Assembly: GCF_000417875.1 (NCBI RefSeq)
Contig: NW_006920874.1
Location: 21,137-85,136 of the forward strand
DNA length: 64,000 nucleotides
Direction: 5' to 3'
DNA from: Pseudozyma flocculosa PF-1
Taxonomy: Eukaryota > Basidiomycota > Ustilaginomycetes > Ustilaginales > Ustilaginaceae
Shown here: positions 43,961 through 54,108 of the stretch, in pieces
Layout of the letters: each line of letters starts with the position of its first letter
Numbering within the stretch: position 1 is the stretch's first letter
Made by a program: the position numbers and the translations under genes
The notes under the pieces: model-generated
Databases searched by the model: none
The model's input: the letters and a program-made list of their open reading frames with translations, nothing else
What the model was told of the DNA's origin: nothing

Positions 43961-45206
43961 CTGTGAACACACAAAGAAGAGGAGCGAGGCTTATTTTGTC
44001 AGCTTACCCCTTCTCAAATGGAGACAGAGGGACTCTTTGCCTTGACACTGAGGCGCGTTTGTTCGAGTCGCGACTCGCCAACACAAGCCCAGGCAGGTCA
44101 AGGGCCAGGACAAGCCTGGGCAAGGCAAGTCGAGGCAAATCGCGACTCAAACCACCGCGACTCAGTGCCTGCACCAGGCATCGACGTGTTATATGGCGCA
44201 GTAGGTGTCCGGACGCCGCCGATGCCGAGCCACTAATAAGCTGGTGAGGAAACTCACCTATGGACCTTCGAGTCGACTGTAAACCTGGCTACAGCCCTGA
44301 CGGACGGATTGAAGTCTGCAAACAGACAAAGAAGAGGAGCGGGGGCTTATTTTGTGTCAGCGCATCCCCTTCGAAAGAAGGAGGACCCTTCGCCTTGACA
44401 CCGAGACGCGGTTGGACGAGTCGCGGTTTGCCAAAACACGCCAAGGCAAGTCAAGGGCCAGGACGAGCCAAGGCAAGTCAAGGCAAACCGCGACGCGCCC
44501 AACCGTGCCCCCGTGCCTGCACCAGACATGACGGGGCCACCGCCATGCCGAGCCACAAGATAACGCTGACTGAGGGTAACTCACCTTTGACCGGACTGTA
44601 AACCTGGCTGTAGCCCTGGACTGCGTCTGCAAAAAGATGCGAGAAGAGGAGCGGGGGTTTATTTTGTCAGCTCATTCCCTTCTTCGAGAAGGAGTACTCT
44701 TCGCCTTGACACCGAACGAGGCGCGGTTGTACGAGTCGCGTTCTGCCAAGACACGCCTAGGCAAGTCAAGGGCCAGGACGAGCCAAGGCAAGGCAGGTCA
44801 AGGCAAACCACAACGCGCCCAACCGCGCCCCCGTGCCTGCACCAGACATGGCGGGGCCGCCGCCATGCCGAGCCACTAAACTCGCTGACTGAGCATCACT
44901 CACCTACAGGGACCTTGGAGTCGACTGTAGAACTTGCTCTAGCCCTGGATTGAGTCTGCAAAAAGATGCGAGAAGAGGAATGGGTACTATTTCGTCAGCC
45001 TACCTCTCCCCGAATCGAGCCGAAAAAGAGGGATCCTTGCCTTGACGCCGCGGTACCTCCCGACAAGCCGTACCCGTCAACTCCAGGCACGACGAGGCAA
45101 AGAGACCCGCGGCGCCTGCTCCAGGCACCGAACAAAGGCTGTACAGGACGTGGCTGAGACAATGCCCGGTGCCGGACCGCTAATAGAACTGGTGAGCAGA
45201 ACTCAC
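43961..45206 (-). repeat. E2 leader: four tandem exon-intron units
   Basis: On the minus strand four tandem introns precede the start exon: 45206-44956, 44903-44627, 44584-44316 and 44257-43961 (251, 277, 269 and 297 bases). Each has a GTGAGT donor, a CTGACAAAATA or CTGACGAAAT branch-type motif and a CT tract ending in CAG. The small exons between them (44955-44904, 44626-44585, 44315-44258; 52, 42 and 58 bases) resemble each other (CAGGGCTACAGCCAGGTTTACAG-type core). Exon lengths are not multiples of three and contain stops, so they are leader, not coding. The array appears to have grown by duplication of an exon-plus-intron unit. Confidence 0.75.
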
Positions 45207-45460
45207 CGATAAAAAGCTGTGCCAGGTGTCGTCGAGGTGTCCTGAGAGCGCCGGGCGAGATCGAGGAGGAGGCGGGGGGGTCCGAGGGTGGCCGGAGGCG
45301 CCGAAGGAGTAGTCGAGGGGGAAGAGGGGGCCTGAGGCAAGCTGAGAGCGCCGGAGGAGTCGTCGAGAGGGAAGAGGTGGTCTGAGAAGGTTGGGAGGAT
45401 AGGAAGGCGGTGGTCGATTGTTGTGGTTTGAGGGGGAGGAAGTTGCCTCTCTTCTGAGCT

Positions 45461-45468
45461 CCTTTTAA
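45461..45468 (-). promoter_or_regulatory. E2 core promoter motif TTAAAAGG
   Basis: TTAAAAGG on the minus strand, followed by a pyrimidine-rich leader with CTCAAACCACAACAATC, nearly the same as in E1. Transcription probably starts near 45430. Confidence 0.6.
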
Positions 45469-46020
45469 GCATTTCTTGGGCCTGCAAACGGCCGCCCAAG
45501 CTCACTCAGTAGGAGGGACGGGGCAAGCCAGGCAGCCTCTCTGCAACGGCCGGCCGTCGAGGGCAGGGCAGGCTGCTTCGCTGCGACGGCCGGCCGTCGA
45601 GGGCAGGCCAGGCTGCTTCGCTGCGACGCTGAGAGGGCCAGGGCAGGGCAGGCTGTCCCTCGAAGCACACGACTGCTTTCACACTCGACGTGATCCCTCG
45701 AAAAATTACGGGAGACCAGAGGATCAGTGGATCAATCGAGCATCCCGTAGTTTTTCTTTTTCCTCGGCGCGATCAAGGGCAAAGTGCCTGGGGCGAAAAA
45801 CTACGTTCACCTCTCGCTGATCCGAGAGCTCTGCGCGCACACCGACCAGCTCGAGCTGGTCTCCCGTAAATTCTCGCTGCATGGAATAGGGGCAGCGTTG
45901 CCTCGCTCGAGTCGGAGTCGACGCCGGCGGCCTCCTTGCACCCTCAAGCCACCCGAAATGGCATGCAAGACGCTGGCGCCCTCGCCCGCGTAACCCGGAC
46001 GGTTCGGCCTCGCGGCAAGT
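45469..46020. repeat. E2 upstream region with 50-base repeats
   Basis: Bases 45528-45655 hold three imperfect copies of a 50-base unit with GCAGGCTGCTTCGCTGCGACGG and CCGGCCGTCGAGGGCAGG. The remainder to 46020 shows no gene. Confidence 0.6.
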
Positions 46021-46530
46021 TTGGATTTCCTGGTCGACGGTCCTCCATTCGGGTCGACGCTCGACAAGTCTGGTCGACGCTCACAATTCGGGTCGACGGT
46101 CGACAATTCGGGTCGACGCTCTCGAGACCGTCGACCCGAATGGCAAAAAGCAGCCACGGGGCCTAGCCACCCGGCCTAGCCACGCGAGGCGGGTACAGAG
46201 ACAGGCAGACAGGGCGCAGACCCCTCTCCCCTTCCCCTTCCCCGTCCCCCGTAGTGTCTCTGCTGCCGGCCGCGAATCAGGGTCGACGCTCTGGACCGTC
46301 GACCCGAATTAGAAAAATTAGACTGCAGCCACGCGCTTGCTGGCCACGCGAGGCGGGCCCAGAGACGGGCAGAGTGCAGGCCCCTCCTCCCCTCCTGCGT
46401 GGGTCTGATCTGCTGCTGGCCGGGAATTCGGGTCGACGCTCCAGCAGACCGTCGACGCGAATCGAAAAAAATGGCGGCCACACGCCCAAGCCACGCAAGG
46501 CGGGTGCAGAGACTGGCCACGTACGCGCTC
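46021..46530. repeat. Array of palindromes with TCGGGTCGACG arms
   Basis: Three tandem units of about 160 bases. Each holds an inverted repeat with arms ATTCGGGTCGACG and CGTCGACCCGAAT around a short GCTC-GAGAC-type loop (near 46102-46140, 46275-46312 and 46425-46465), then an A-run and a GCCACGCGAGGCGGGT segment. Extra single arms lie at 46028-46110. The palindromes could extrude as hairpins or cruciforms. Confidence 0.7.
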
Positions 46531-47233
46531 GAGGTGAGCCCCCGGTGGGTCGCCCGACCTCTCACGCGCGACCCTGCCTGGCTGCTGGTGGGACCGCATG
46601 AACGGCTGGATGTGAGCTCCCCCTAGGGCGTGTTTCATTCCCTCTGCCCGTCCCGCCGCAGCAGGACTACTGAGGCAGGCCTGCCACGTCACCTCTCCTG
46701 CTCGCCCGTGGGTCTCGACGGCAGCAGGCCTGCCACGTCGCCTCTCCTGCTCGCCCGTGGTTTTCGACGGCGGCAGGACGGCGGCAGGCCTGCCACGTCG
46801 GCCTGCCTGCTCGCCCGTGGTTCGAGGATGGGGACGGGGCTCGGAGAGGGCCACCGAGCAAGCAGACGGGGGTCTGGGGGTCTGGAGCAGCTGCAGAGGC
46901 GCCTGGCCCCCCCGAAAGCACCTCTGAGGGGAGGTCCGCCGTCCCCTCATCCCGACGCGGCGCTACTGACACCATCCTCACCGTGCACACGCTCGACGCC
47001 GAAGGCATATCGGGCGGGCGAGGCCAGTCTCAATGCGCATTCGTCGCCTTGGCTGGCCGAGGCTGGCCTCGTGGAGTTCTCGGTCTCGGTCTCGGTCCCG
47101 GATCCGTGAGTGAGGCCCAAGCCGCGAGGCCGCTGGCTGCTGCTGGCCTGCTGCCCCGCTGGTCCGTTGCCCCGCTGCCTGCAGCTGGCCCGCTAGCAGC
47201 GAGTCGGGGAGGCCGGGGGCTCGCCCCGCCTGT
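46531..47233. repeat. Region with GGCCTGCCACGTC 55-base repeats
   Basis: Bases 46672-46830 hold three copies of a 55-base unit (CAGGCCTGCCACGTC to CTGCTCGCCCGTGG). The first copy contains CCACGTCA (46684-46691), the TGACGTGG motif shared upstream of E1-E4. The rest to 47233 shows no supported gene. Confidence 0.55.
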
Positions 47234-47883
47234 TTGAATTTTAATTTTAATTTTGCGGGGCTTTTTTGGCTGGCAAGCGCGGCGGGGCGCAAGCCCGGGA
47301 AGAGCGCGCCAGCGCGCGTGGCAAAGAGGCCCACAGACCGCACCTTCGCTGGATTCGTCGAGCCGCCCACCAACTTCTACGCCCAGGCGGAGCGCCGCAA
47401 CAAGCACAAGGCCATATCCAAGGCCGAGAGCGATGTCGGCAACTTCCGCGCTGAGGACGGCAGCAAGAAGGAGAAGATCATTGTCAAGAACAGGTGCGTG
47501 CCCGACCCTCGAGCGCCACCGCGTTGTCCTCTGCCCCTACCCTCCATCCCTCCCTGCGCACACTGACCCTTACCCTTCCCCCCCATCCCCTTGATTCATC
47601 CGGCCCCGCCGTCGCGCTCATCCCCGATCGGTACGACTGCACTTGCCCGCTCTGCAGGATGGCGGAGGCCAAGTTCCGGAAGCAGCGGAGCTGCGACTTG
47701 GCAGAGGGGACCACACGGGCGCGCGTCAACAAGACCCTCGACCTGCACAACAGCCAGTCCAAGACCATCACCCACACCGCCCCTGGCGAGATCGTCGCCG
47801 GCCTGTGTAACTCAGCAAAGCTGTCCAAGCTCGCCGACCCCGCCTCCCGACCGCGCCTCCCGACCGCGCCTCCCGCCTTGTAG
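47234..47883 (+). CDS. Partial two-exon gene, lysine-rich protein, 5' end missing
   Basis: Two exons joined by a good intron (donor GTGCGT at 47494, acceptor CTCTGCAG, exon 2 from 47658), ending at a TAG at 47881-47883. The readable protein includes KRPTDRTFAGFVEPPTNFYA, KHKAISKAESDVGNFRAEDG, KKEKIIVKNRMAEAKFRKQR and TRARVNKTLDLHNSQSK, highly charged and probably helical. I do not recognise the family. No ATG exists upstream in frame: the sequence meets a TTTTAATTTTAATTTT tract at 47237, so the 5' end was probably cut off by the repeat region to its left, or an upstream exon was missed. A DIRS fragment starts just downstream. Confidence 0.4.
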
Positions 47884-48129
47884 GCAAGCAAGTGGCCCTC
47901 CGCCGCGAACCCCGTCCTCGACTCTGGCCGCCTGCTCGAGCACTCAGTTGCGCACCGCGGCGACCCTTTCTCCCTGATGGTGTGGCCCGCGCAGGCGAGG
48001 CCTACTCTCAACACTCTCCCTCGCGTCCGCCTGGTGAGCACCGTGGCGCAGCTGGCGTCGGCCGGTCCCCTCTATCCCGCCTGCCGTTGTGGCGACAAAT
48101 GCTGAGCTGGTAGGCCCTCGAGCCAGGGA

Positions 48130-49020
48130 GGCCTCCTCGCTCTCATCCGGCTGAGGCCGGGCTGCTTTCTCTGGAATACCGACCTTGCCGACGCCTTTTG
48201 CCACCTCTGGGCGGTGCGACACCCAGATGGTGCATGGCTTCTCGGCTTCCACCTCGACAGCCTGTACTACCGCGACAGTTCTGTCCCGTTCGGTCCCCGC
48301 TCCGCCCCGTGGGTCTTCAACATCCTGGCCGAGGCGTTCAATCAGATGGCGGACATGTGCGGCGTTTCGTGCCAGCACTTCCTCGACCACATCTTCGGGC
48401 GGTGGCGACCTCGACGACGCCGTCGCCGCGCTGCGTATCCTGCAAGATCTCTGCCGCTCCTCGGCGTCACCAGCGCGCCGCCAAAGACCTCTCCCGGCCG
48501 GCCCTGGCCGAGGTGCACTGCTGGCAGGCCGGCCTGCGAACCTGGTCCGGAACGTCGCTCCTGGCCTCCCCCTCGCCACACCGGACCTCCGACTCTTCCA
48601 CCGATACGGCCGGCACGCGTGGCTACGGTGGTTGCGTGGTGTCTAACGGACCGGGCGGCCTACCCGGCCCTATCGCGGCAGCCCTCGACGCTTTCGCACA
48701 GCGCATCAGGGCCCGTCACTGGCACAGGCCCATGGGCTTCAAGGAGGCCATGGCCGTTTTGACCGTCGTGGAACACATCATCGCGGTCAATCTGGTCCTG
48801 CGGGCGGGGGCGCACCTTGCCCTCCATTGCGACAACGAGGGCGTCCGGCACGGCCTCCTCGCGGGCTCAGTCCGCGGCGACGCCGCTCCTGTCATCCTCC
48901 GCCTCTTCGACTTGGCCCTCCACCGGTCCTCCTCCTTCTCCTGCGTCCAAGTCTCCTCTGCTGTCAATGCTGCTGACCCGCTCTCCCGCTTCCGTCTGGA
49001 CCTGGCGTACCCTAGACTTG
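48130..49020 (+). pseudogene. DIRS-type retroelement copy C, RT core and RNase H
   Basis: Reads NTDLADAFCHLWAVRHPDGA, SVPFGPRSAPWVFNILAEAF and HFLDHIFG in one frame, then a frameshift near 48402 to GGGDLDDAVAALRILQDLC. The catalytic LDD box has changed to LDH, so the copy is dead. RNase H follows with a D-G-GG segment (AGTRGYGGCV), EAMAVLTVVEHI, LALHCDNEGVRHGLL and VNAADPLSR. It covers exactly the part deleted in copy A. Confidence 0.75.
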
Positions 49021-49925
49021 CACAGCTCTGCCGCTCAGCTCCCTCGGACGCGTCGTCGACCTCGTCTCCACCCGGTCGGCTGGCGGCTGGACGCCCCGGT
49101 CCGGGTGTTGACCGAAGCGGCGAGATACCCAACTGCGGCGACGGCGCTGCTCGGATGGATTGGCCTTGCCCGCGACATACACACCGGAACGCACACACGG
49201 GCACGCCGCGGCCCTTCGACGCTATGGCGACTTTGCCGCCCGTCGCGGCAACCCCGTCACGTTCGTCTCCACCGAGGGCCTCCTCGCCTTCCTCGCCGCG
49301 GAGTTCCTCCGGACGGGGGCAGGCGTCAAGTCCCTCCGGGCCCTCTCCTCCAATCTGCGCTCGTGGCACGTCGACGCAAGCCTCCCTCTGTTCCCATTCG
49401 CCGATCACCGGGTCCAGCGGGTCCTCCGGGGCGATGCCTGAGCCGGCGTTGCCCGTCCACCACGACAGGCCACACCATTTCCCGTGGCGCACCTCGAGCT
49501 GGCGATTGCCGGCTCCTACCGCCTCGCGCTCCCGACAGACGAGGCCCTGGCCCTGCGCGCAGCCTTTGCGGCCCTCTGAACGGCTCCCTTCGGTCTGGCA
49601 AAGTCTGTTGGTCCGGGGCCTTCTTGGCCCGCATGCACCCCTCCGTCGCTGACGTTTGCCTGGCCGCATCTGGCTGCTCGCTGCGCATCCCTGCTTCCAA
49701 GACCGACATCGGCGGCCGTGGTTTCTGGCTCATTCTATTCGCAACTGACGGCTGCACCTGTCCCACCGCCGTCCTACACGCCTCCTCGCCTGGCACGCCC
49801 AGCGTGCGGCCCAAGCCGGCGATGTGCTCTTCCGCTTCGTCGGCGGTGGCTTTGTCCGTTCCAGCTTCCTGCGCCTCTTTCGCAACTGCCTGCAGGCGGA
49901 TGTCATCAGCTTCGCCACCTCGTGA
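49021..49925 (+). pseudogene. DIRS copy C, tyrosine recombinase remnant
   Basis: A core-binding domain reads RTHGHAAALRRYGDFAARRG, TFVSTEGLLAFLAAEFLRTG and LRALSSNLRSWHVD (49170-49441). After a frameshift, part of the catalytic domain reads GAFLARMHPSVADV, LRIPASKTDIGGRG and AGDVLFRFVGGGFVRSSFLR. The expected HxxR and Tyr end of the recombinase is absent: the sequence stops at 49925, so the copy is truncated. This part identifies the element as a DIRS-type (tyrosine-recombinase) retroelement rather than an LTR or LINE element. Confidence 0.65.
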
Positions 49926-50427
49926 GTCGTAAGACCAATCTTGGCCCTAAATTTGGAGAAAGATGAAGGGGGAAGAAGCTCGGTGAAAGAGTCTGCGGGG
50001 GGTTTCGGGGCCAGGGACACGGGCAACGAAGGTGAGGCGGGCGCGCTCGGCGTCGCGAACGGAGTGATGGCGGACGTCGATGTGCTTGGACCGACCATGG
50101 GCGCCTCCGCGTTGAGGGACTGCCTGAGCTCCACTTCCTTCAGTGTGGATGACGATGGGAATGGGATTGGAGGGGATGGTCGGGAGAGGATTCATGAACT
50201 ACAAGAGGTTGCGGAACCACGCGGCCTTGCGCACGCCGAGGGAGAGGGCCATATACGGCCGTAGAGAGGTCGAAACAGTTCCCAGAGCTCGCGTGGACCA
50301 CTGTAGCCCGGGGCGGGACGGGTGTAGACGATTGTGCGGAGCTGAGCGTGAAGGAAAGCCGTTGTCACATCCCATCGTCGGACAAGCCAACCGAAGTGAG
50401 CGGCGATCGCGAGTACGAGGCGGAGGT
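49926..50427. other. Flank between DIRS copy C and secreted-protein gene
   Basis: No firm gene. A minus-strand frame (50134-49941) reads a Ser/Pro/Thr-rich segment and then SSFSKFRAKIGLTTHEVAKL; its identity is unknown and it may be part of a decayed element. Confidence 0.3.
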
Positions 50428-51005
50428 TCAGTTACTGTAGTAGGCCGTGAGGTCGTTGAGGCGATCAAAAGGGCTCGACTCGGTGCAAAGGACAGAGTTC
50501 TTGATACCGCACTCGCAGCCGGCCTCGTTGACATCGAGCTCGCCGTCGTACTTGCACAACCTGCTCGAACGTGGTTGCCGCCGTATCGTGTGCAAGATGG
50601 AGTGGTCTGTGAGTCTGTGCGCCATCAAAAAGTAACAGAGGCGAGGCCGCCACCACGGGGAACCTACCCCTGGAAGTCTCCCTTTCGCTTGCATTCCTTG
50701 CCCTGTGCATCGAGCGGGATGGCGCAGGTGACCTTGTGTCCGTAGCCTTCGGGCCCGCCTCCTTCAGCCAACATGTAGCAATCGTGCTTGTAGGCTGGTC
50801 CGATTCGTGCAAGAGGCAACGCACAATGGCAGGAGGTCAGACGGGGCCGATCGGGGAGGGAGACGACGCGAGTCGACGGCAAGGTCCACCACTCACTGCA
50901 GGGCTCCTGGATTCGTCGTCCGTGGCCTGCCTCGACGCCAGAGAGGCTGCAGAGGAGTGCGGCCATTGCGACACAGACGATCAGGTGCAAGGACGGGCGT
51001 GCCAT
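50428..51005 (-). CDS. Small secreted eight-cysteine protein (effector-like)
   Basis: Three exons on the minus strand, 51005-50897, 50794-50668 and 50560-50428, give 122 residues. A clear signal peptide covers residues 1-26 (hydrophobic core IVCVAMAALLCSLSG). The mature part has eight cysteines at 36, 42, 60, 71, 81, 94, 96 and 104, an even number suited to four disulphide bonds, with no membrane segment or GPI-type tail. Donors are GTGAGT and GTAGGT, acceptors CAG, and all exon phases fit. The family is not recognised. Small size, secretion, cysteine content and a transposon-rich setting match candidate effectors or secreted antimicrobial-type proteins, but that role is an inference. Confidence 0.75.
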
Positions 51006-53344
51006 GTTTCGTATTGCAGGGGTGGTGGGTTTCGGTGGTACAGGTGAGAAAGCGAAGCGTAGCGATGGGACGAGAGGGGTGGCGAGCAAGACGATATCGA
51101 GTGAGAGAGAGGACGAGGGAGAAGAGGACAAGGACGGTGGAAGAGGGAAGCTGACTCGGTCAGCAGCCTCCGAGGGAGTCCTTCACTGGACTACTGCACC
51201 CCGGCGGCCCGACTCGACGTCGAGGGAAATGAGATGCACCAAAAAGTCACCTCGACGCCCCGACCGAGGGCGTATTCGGTCAGCGGGCGTTGGTGCTGCA
51301 GTATCGTGTGGCGTTGAAGTGGGGTGCGTCCGAGTCTAGGGCTCGAAGGCGATATGAAGCGTGCCTTACCCCGCCGAGGTCACTCCGAGCGGGGCGTCGA
51401 GGGCGTTGTAGGAAAAAATGAAGGCCGGCGACCCAGGGCCCGTGCTACCAAGGATCTGCCGCCGTATGGACGGATACATTGCAAGGCTGGAAAGCAGAGC
51501 AGCTAGGCGGGCGTGCTTGCTCGAGACGGGCATGGCGGTGACGGCCGTCATGGTGATCAGGTAGGAGACGGACGGATGACGACGAGTGGACGCGCCTAGC
51601 CCCTCTCCCGCCCTGGCCGGCGCCAGCGGGCGACGGGCGAGGTCGAGTGGAACGGGTCCGAGCCTCGGTGCCTCCGCGCCTACGAGTCAAACTTGGCCGG
51701 CCGAGAGATAGGGTGCAGCGCCACCCACAACCCTCGCTCCCAGCTTCGCCGGCCGAGAGGCAGGCTCGAGCGCCAGCCAGCTCCCCTGCTCCCAGCTTCG
51801 CCCAGCCTCTCTCGCTACCCTGCCGACAGGCATCCTGTGGGTCGCAGAGGAAGGGCACAGCGACCCGTTGGGCTGGCCTCGTAAGGGCCGAGCCGATCCG
51901 CTCTTGGCCGCACCGTCTCGCTCCGCTCTTTGGCCCTCGCGCGCTCGCAGTCTACTCGGCCGGAGCGGCTGGACGTTTTGCGAGACCGTCGTCCGTCTTG
52001 GAGCTGCTGCGGCGCCTCGTTGGCCCCGATGGCATGGCGCAGCGCTCTGTCTCTCGGATCCCTTTTGCGGCTGTGCAAAGGCCGGGGCGAGCTCCGCTCT
52101 CTCACCACGTCGAGGTGCCGCTTTCTGATTGGTGCGGTGCGCCATATCATCGACCGCGCATGTCGCCCCGTAGCTGTGTCTAGGCCGACGATGCCAGCTG
52201 CCATCGCCATGATGCCGACGTAGGGGGACAGGGTGGCTTGCTGCCTGCACGGCATCGAGCACGATGTCACCATTTGGGTCCGAGCGATGTCCAGCTACGA
52301 TGCGGGTCCCCTCGAACAGAGATGGTGAATTGGCTGGGTGGTCCCTCGTTGGAAAAAACGGGCGAGGAGGGCACGGGGCTACCGGCCATGGCGGCCTGTC
52401 TGCACGCCTGGCTGGGTGCCGATTCTCTGCGAGGGAGGGACGCTGCCCAGGTCCTGCTTGAACTCGGAATGCAGCCGGGCCCGGCTAGAGGCTGGGCTAG
52501 GTTTGGGCCCAGCCCCAGCCCCGCCCAGCCTAGCTACCTGCAGCGCCCGTTGGGCGTGCGAGTGTGTGGCCACGCCGACCGTTCACCCATGTGGCAGGCG
52601 GCTAAGCTGGTTGCATCGTCCGGGATGCGCGCATGCATGCATGCATTTCCCGCGCCCTCTACCAACCGCCCGTCTCTGGTTGGTCTGCCGCCAAGGTCTT
52701 TCACGCTACCTAGCCTACAGCTTTGCAGCGATGCTACCTACCGCTCGCCTCTGCCAGCCTACAACCGATGGCACAGGACCGCCGAGGGGCGAGCACACGC
52801 TCTGGCCGCTGCCCAGCATCTGCTGCCCCAGCCTCGAGCACCGGCCCTCGGCCATACGCTTTCTGGCTCCGTCGTGCTCGCACACGAGTCCCGAGAGCTG
52901 TCCGTGGCTTGTCGTTCCGCCTCGCACTGCCAAAGAGATGCTGCCTGCTCCAAGGCCAAATTGTGGCGTGGGAAAGCAACGCACCGCACCGCCTCACATC
53001 GCAACGCCTGTGCAGCACCACGGCGGCCAGCGAGCCTCGTCCGCCTTCGTGATTGGACGTTTGGCGTATGCTGATAGGGCTCGCCGCCGTCCCTGCTCGT
53101 CGCAGCGGCTACTTTTCGAGTCAGAGCGCTGACGTGGAAGCCAGCAGAAGAGCGGCCACGGCGCCGCGGTCTCGGTCCTTGAGCCCACAAGCGCCCGCAC
53201 AAGGCTCAGTCTTGTCCTTCGGCCTGTAGCGCCGCTGCTGCTCCAGGAAGCTGGCACCGCCGCCAACGGCAGGGCAGCCCTGTCGCTGTGGTCCAAGGGA
53301 ACAGACGCTGATCCAACAGAGAGGAAAAAGGGCTCGTCGAAAGG
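51006..53344. other. Gene-poor DNA upstream of E3
   Basis: The promoter of the secreted-protein gene lies at the left. A minus-strand ATG at 51551 begins a weak signal-peptide-like frame (MTAVTAMPVSSKHARLAALL) ending at 51366 without a recognisable mature part. CCGGCCGAGAG units repeat at 51693-51790. The E3 upstream segment at 53101-53150 carries CGGCTACTTTTCG and TGACGTGG (53130-53137). No gene is supported. Confidence 0.4.
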
Positions 53345-53352
53345 CTTAAAAG
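53345..53352 (+). promoter_or_regulatory. E3 core promoter motif TTAAAAGG
   Basis: TTAAAAGG, then a pyrimidine-rich leader and a leader intron (53427-53520, donor GTAAGC, acceptor CTCACAG). Same layout as E1, E2 and E4. Confidence 0.6.
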
Positions 53353-53535
53353 GGGGCCAGTCGTCGTCCCATCTTCTTCCCTCCTTTCCATCACTCCCCA
53401 TCCAACCACCTCCGAGCCTCCCTTCGGTAAGCTTGCCCTCCGCCTCATCGGATCACACTCACGCCTGCTGCTAGGATCGCTGACTGCCCTTCCTCCACCC
53501 TCCTACTGGTCTGCTCACAGACGCTCGGCTTCGAC

Positions 53536-54096
53536 ATGATCGGCAACATCTTCTCCTGGGGCGCTGCCCCGAACAAGCGCGCGGCCGACCCTACCTCGTC
53601 TTCGGCATCGTCTCGCGCCTCAGCCAACATCCGACATCGCTACGAGATGCCTACCCCGGCCCAGCACCGTCACTCGCACCGCATCGACACGCTCGGCCCG
53701 CACCGCAAGTACGAGATCTCTACCAGCACCGGTCTACAGTTCGACACCCTGCTTCGCCCCACCACGGCCTCGGTCAACGGCGGGCATGTCCATGTCCTGC
53801 TCGACGAGATGTGCAAGCAACTCCGATCCCAGCCGACGTGCTTGAACGCCATGGCCGCCCAGCAGGAGTCACTCAACAAGACGGTCAAGAGGCTCAACGC
53901 CAAGGTCGCCGCCTACAGCTCCACCAAACCGAAGGACATCGGCTTTCACGAACCGCGCGACACTCCGTGCGTCAACTTCAACATCAAGCGTTGCAAAGGA
54001 TGCAGCAACCCGCACGAATGTCTTCTTTGCCGCGCGAACCACCCGGTCCACCGTTGCAAGATCGCCGCGATGCAGGAGGAAGAGCTGTCGCGCTGA
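53536..54096 (+). CDS. E3: small protein with CCCH plus CCHC zinc module
   Basis: A 186-residue protein from the first ATG after the leader intron. The N-terminus is Ala/Ser-rich and basic; residues about 55-130 may fold as helices (HVHVLLDEMCKQLRSQ, MAAQQESLNKTVKRLNAKVA, a coiled coil). The C-terminal zinc module runs from Cys145 to Cys174: CVNFNIKRC, KGC, SNPHEC, LLC, RANHPVHRC. Spacing equals that of E1, E2 and the DIRS Gag, but the Gag-like helical block of E1 is missing, so only the coiled coil plus zinc module remains. The stop is followed after 12 bases by a GTAAGT donor that opens the tail array. Probably a nucleic-acid binding protein of the element family. Confidence 0.7.
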   Translation: MIGNIFSWGAAPNKRAADPTSSSASSRASANIRHRYEMPTPAQHRHSHRIDTLGPHRKYEISTSTGLQFDTLLRPTTASVNGGHVHVLLDEMCKQLRSQPTCLNAMAAQQESLNKTVKRLNAKVAAYSSTKPKDIGFHEPRDTPCVNFNIKRCKGCSNPHECLLCRANHPVHRCKIAAMQEEELSR

Positions 54097-54108
54097 ACCA
54101 ACCATCGT

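Noticed and set aside
51366..51551. Second secreted-protein candidate on the minus strand
   Set aside because: The N-terminal hydrophobic stretch is weak and no cysteine-bearing mature part or matching exons could be found.
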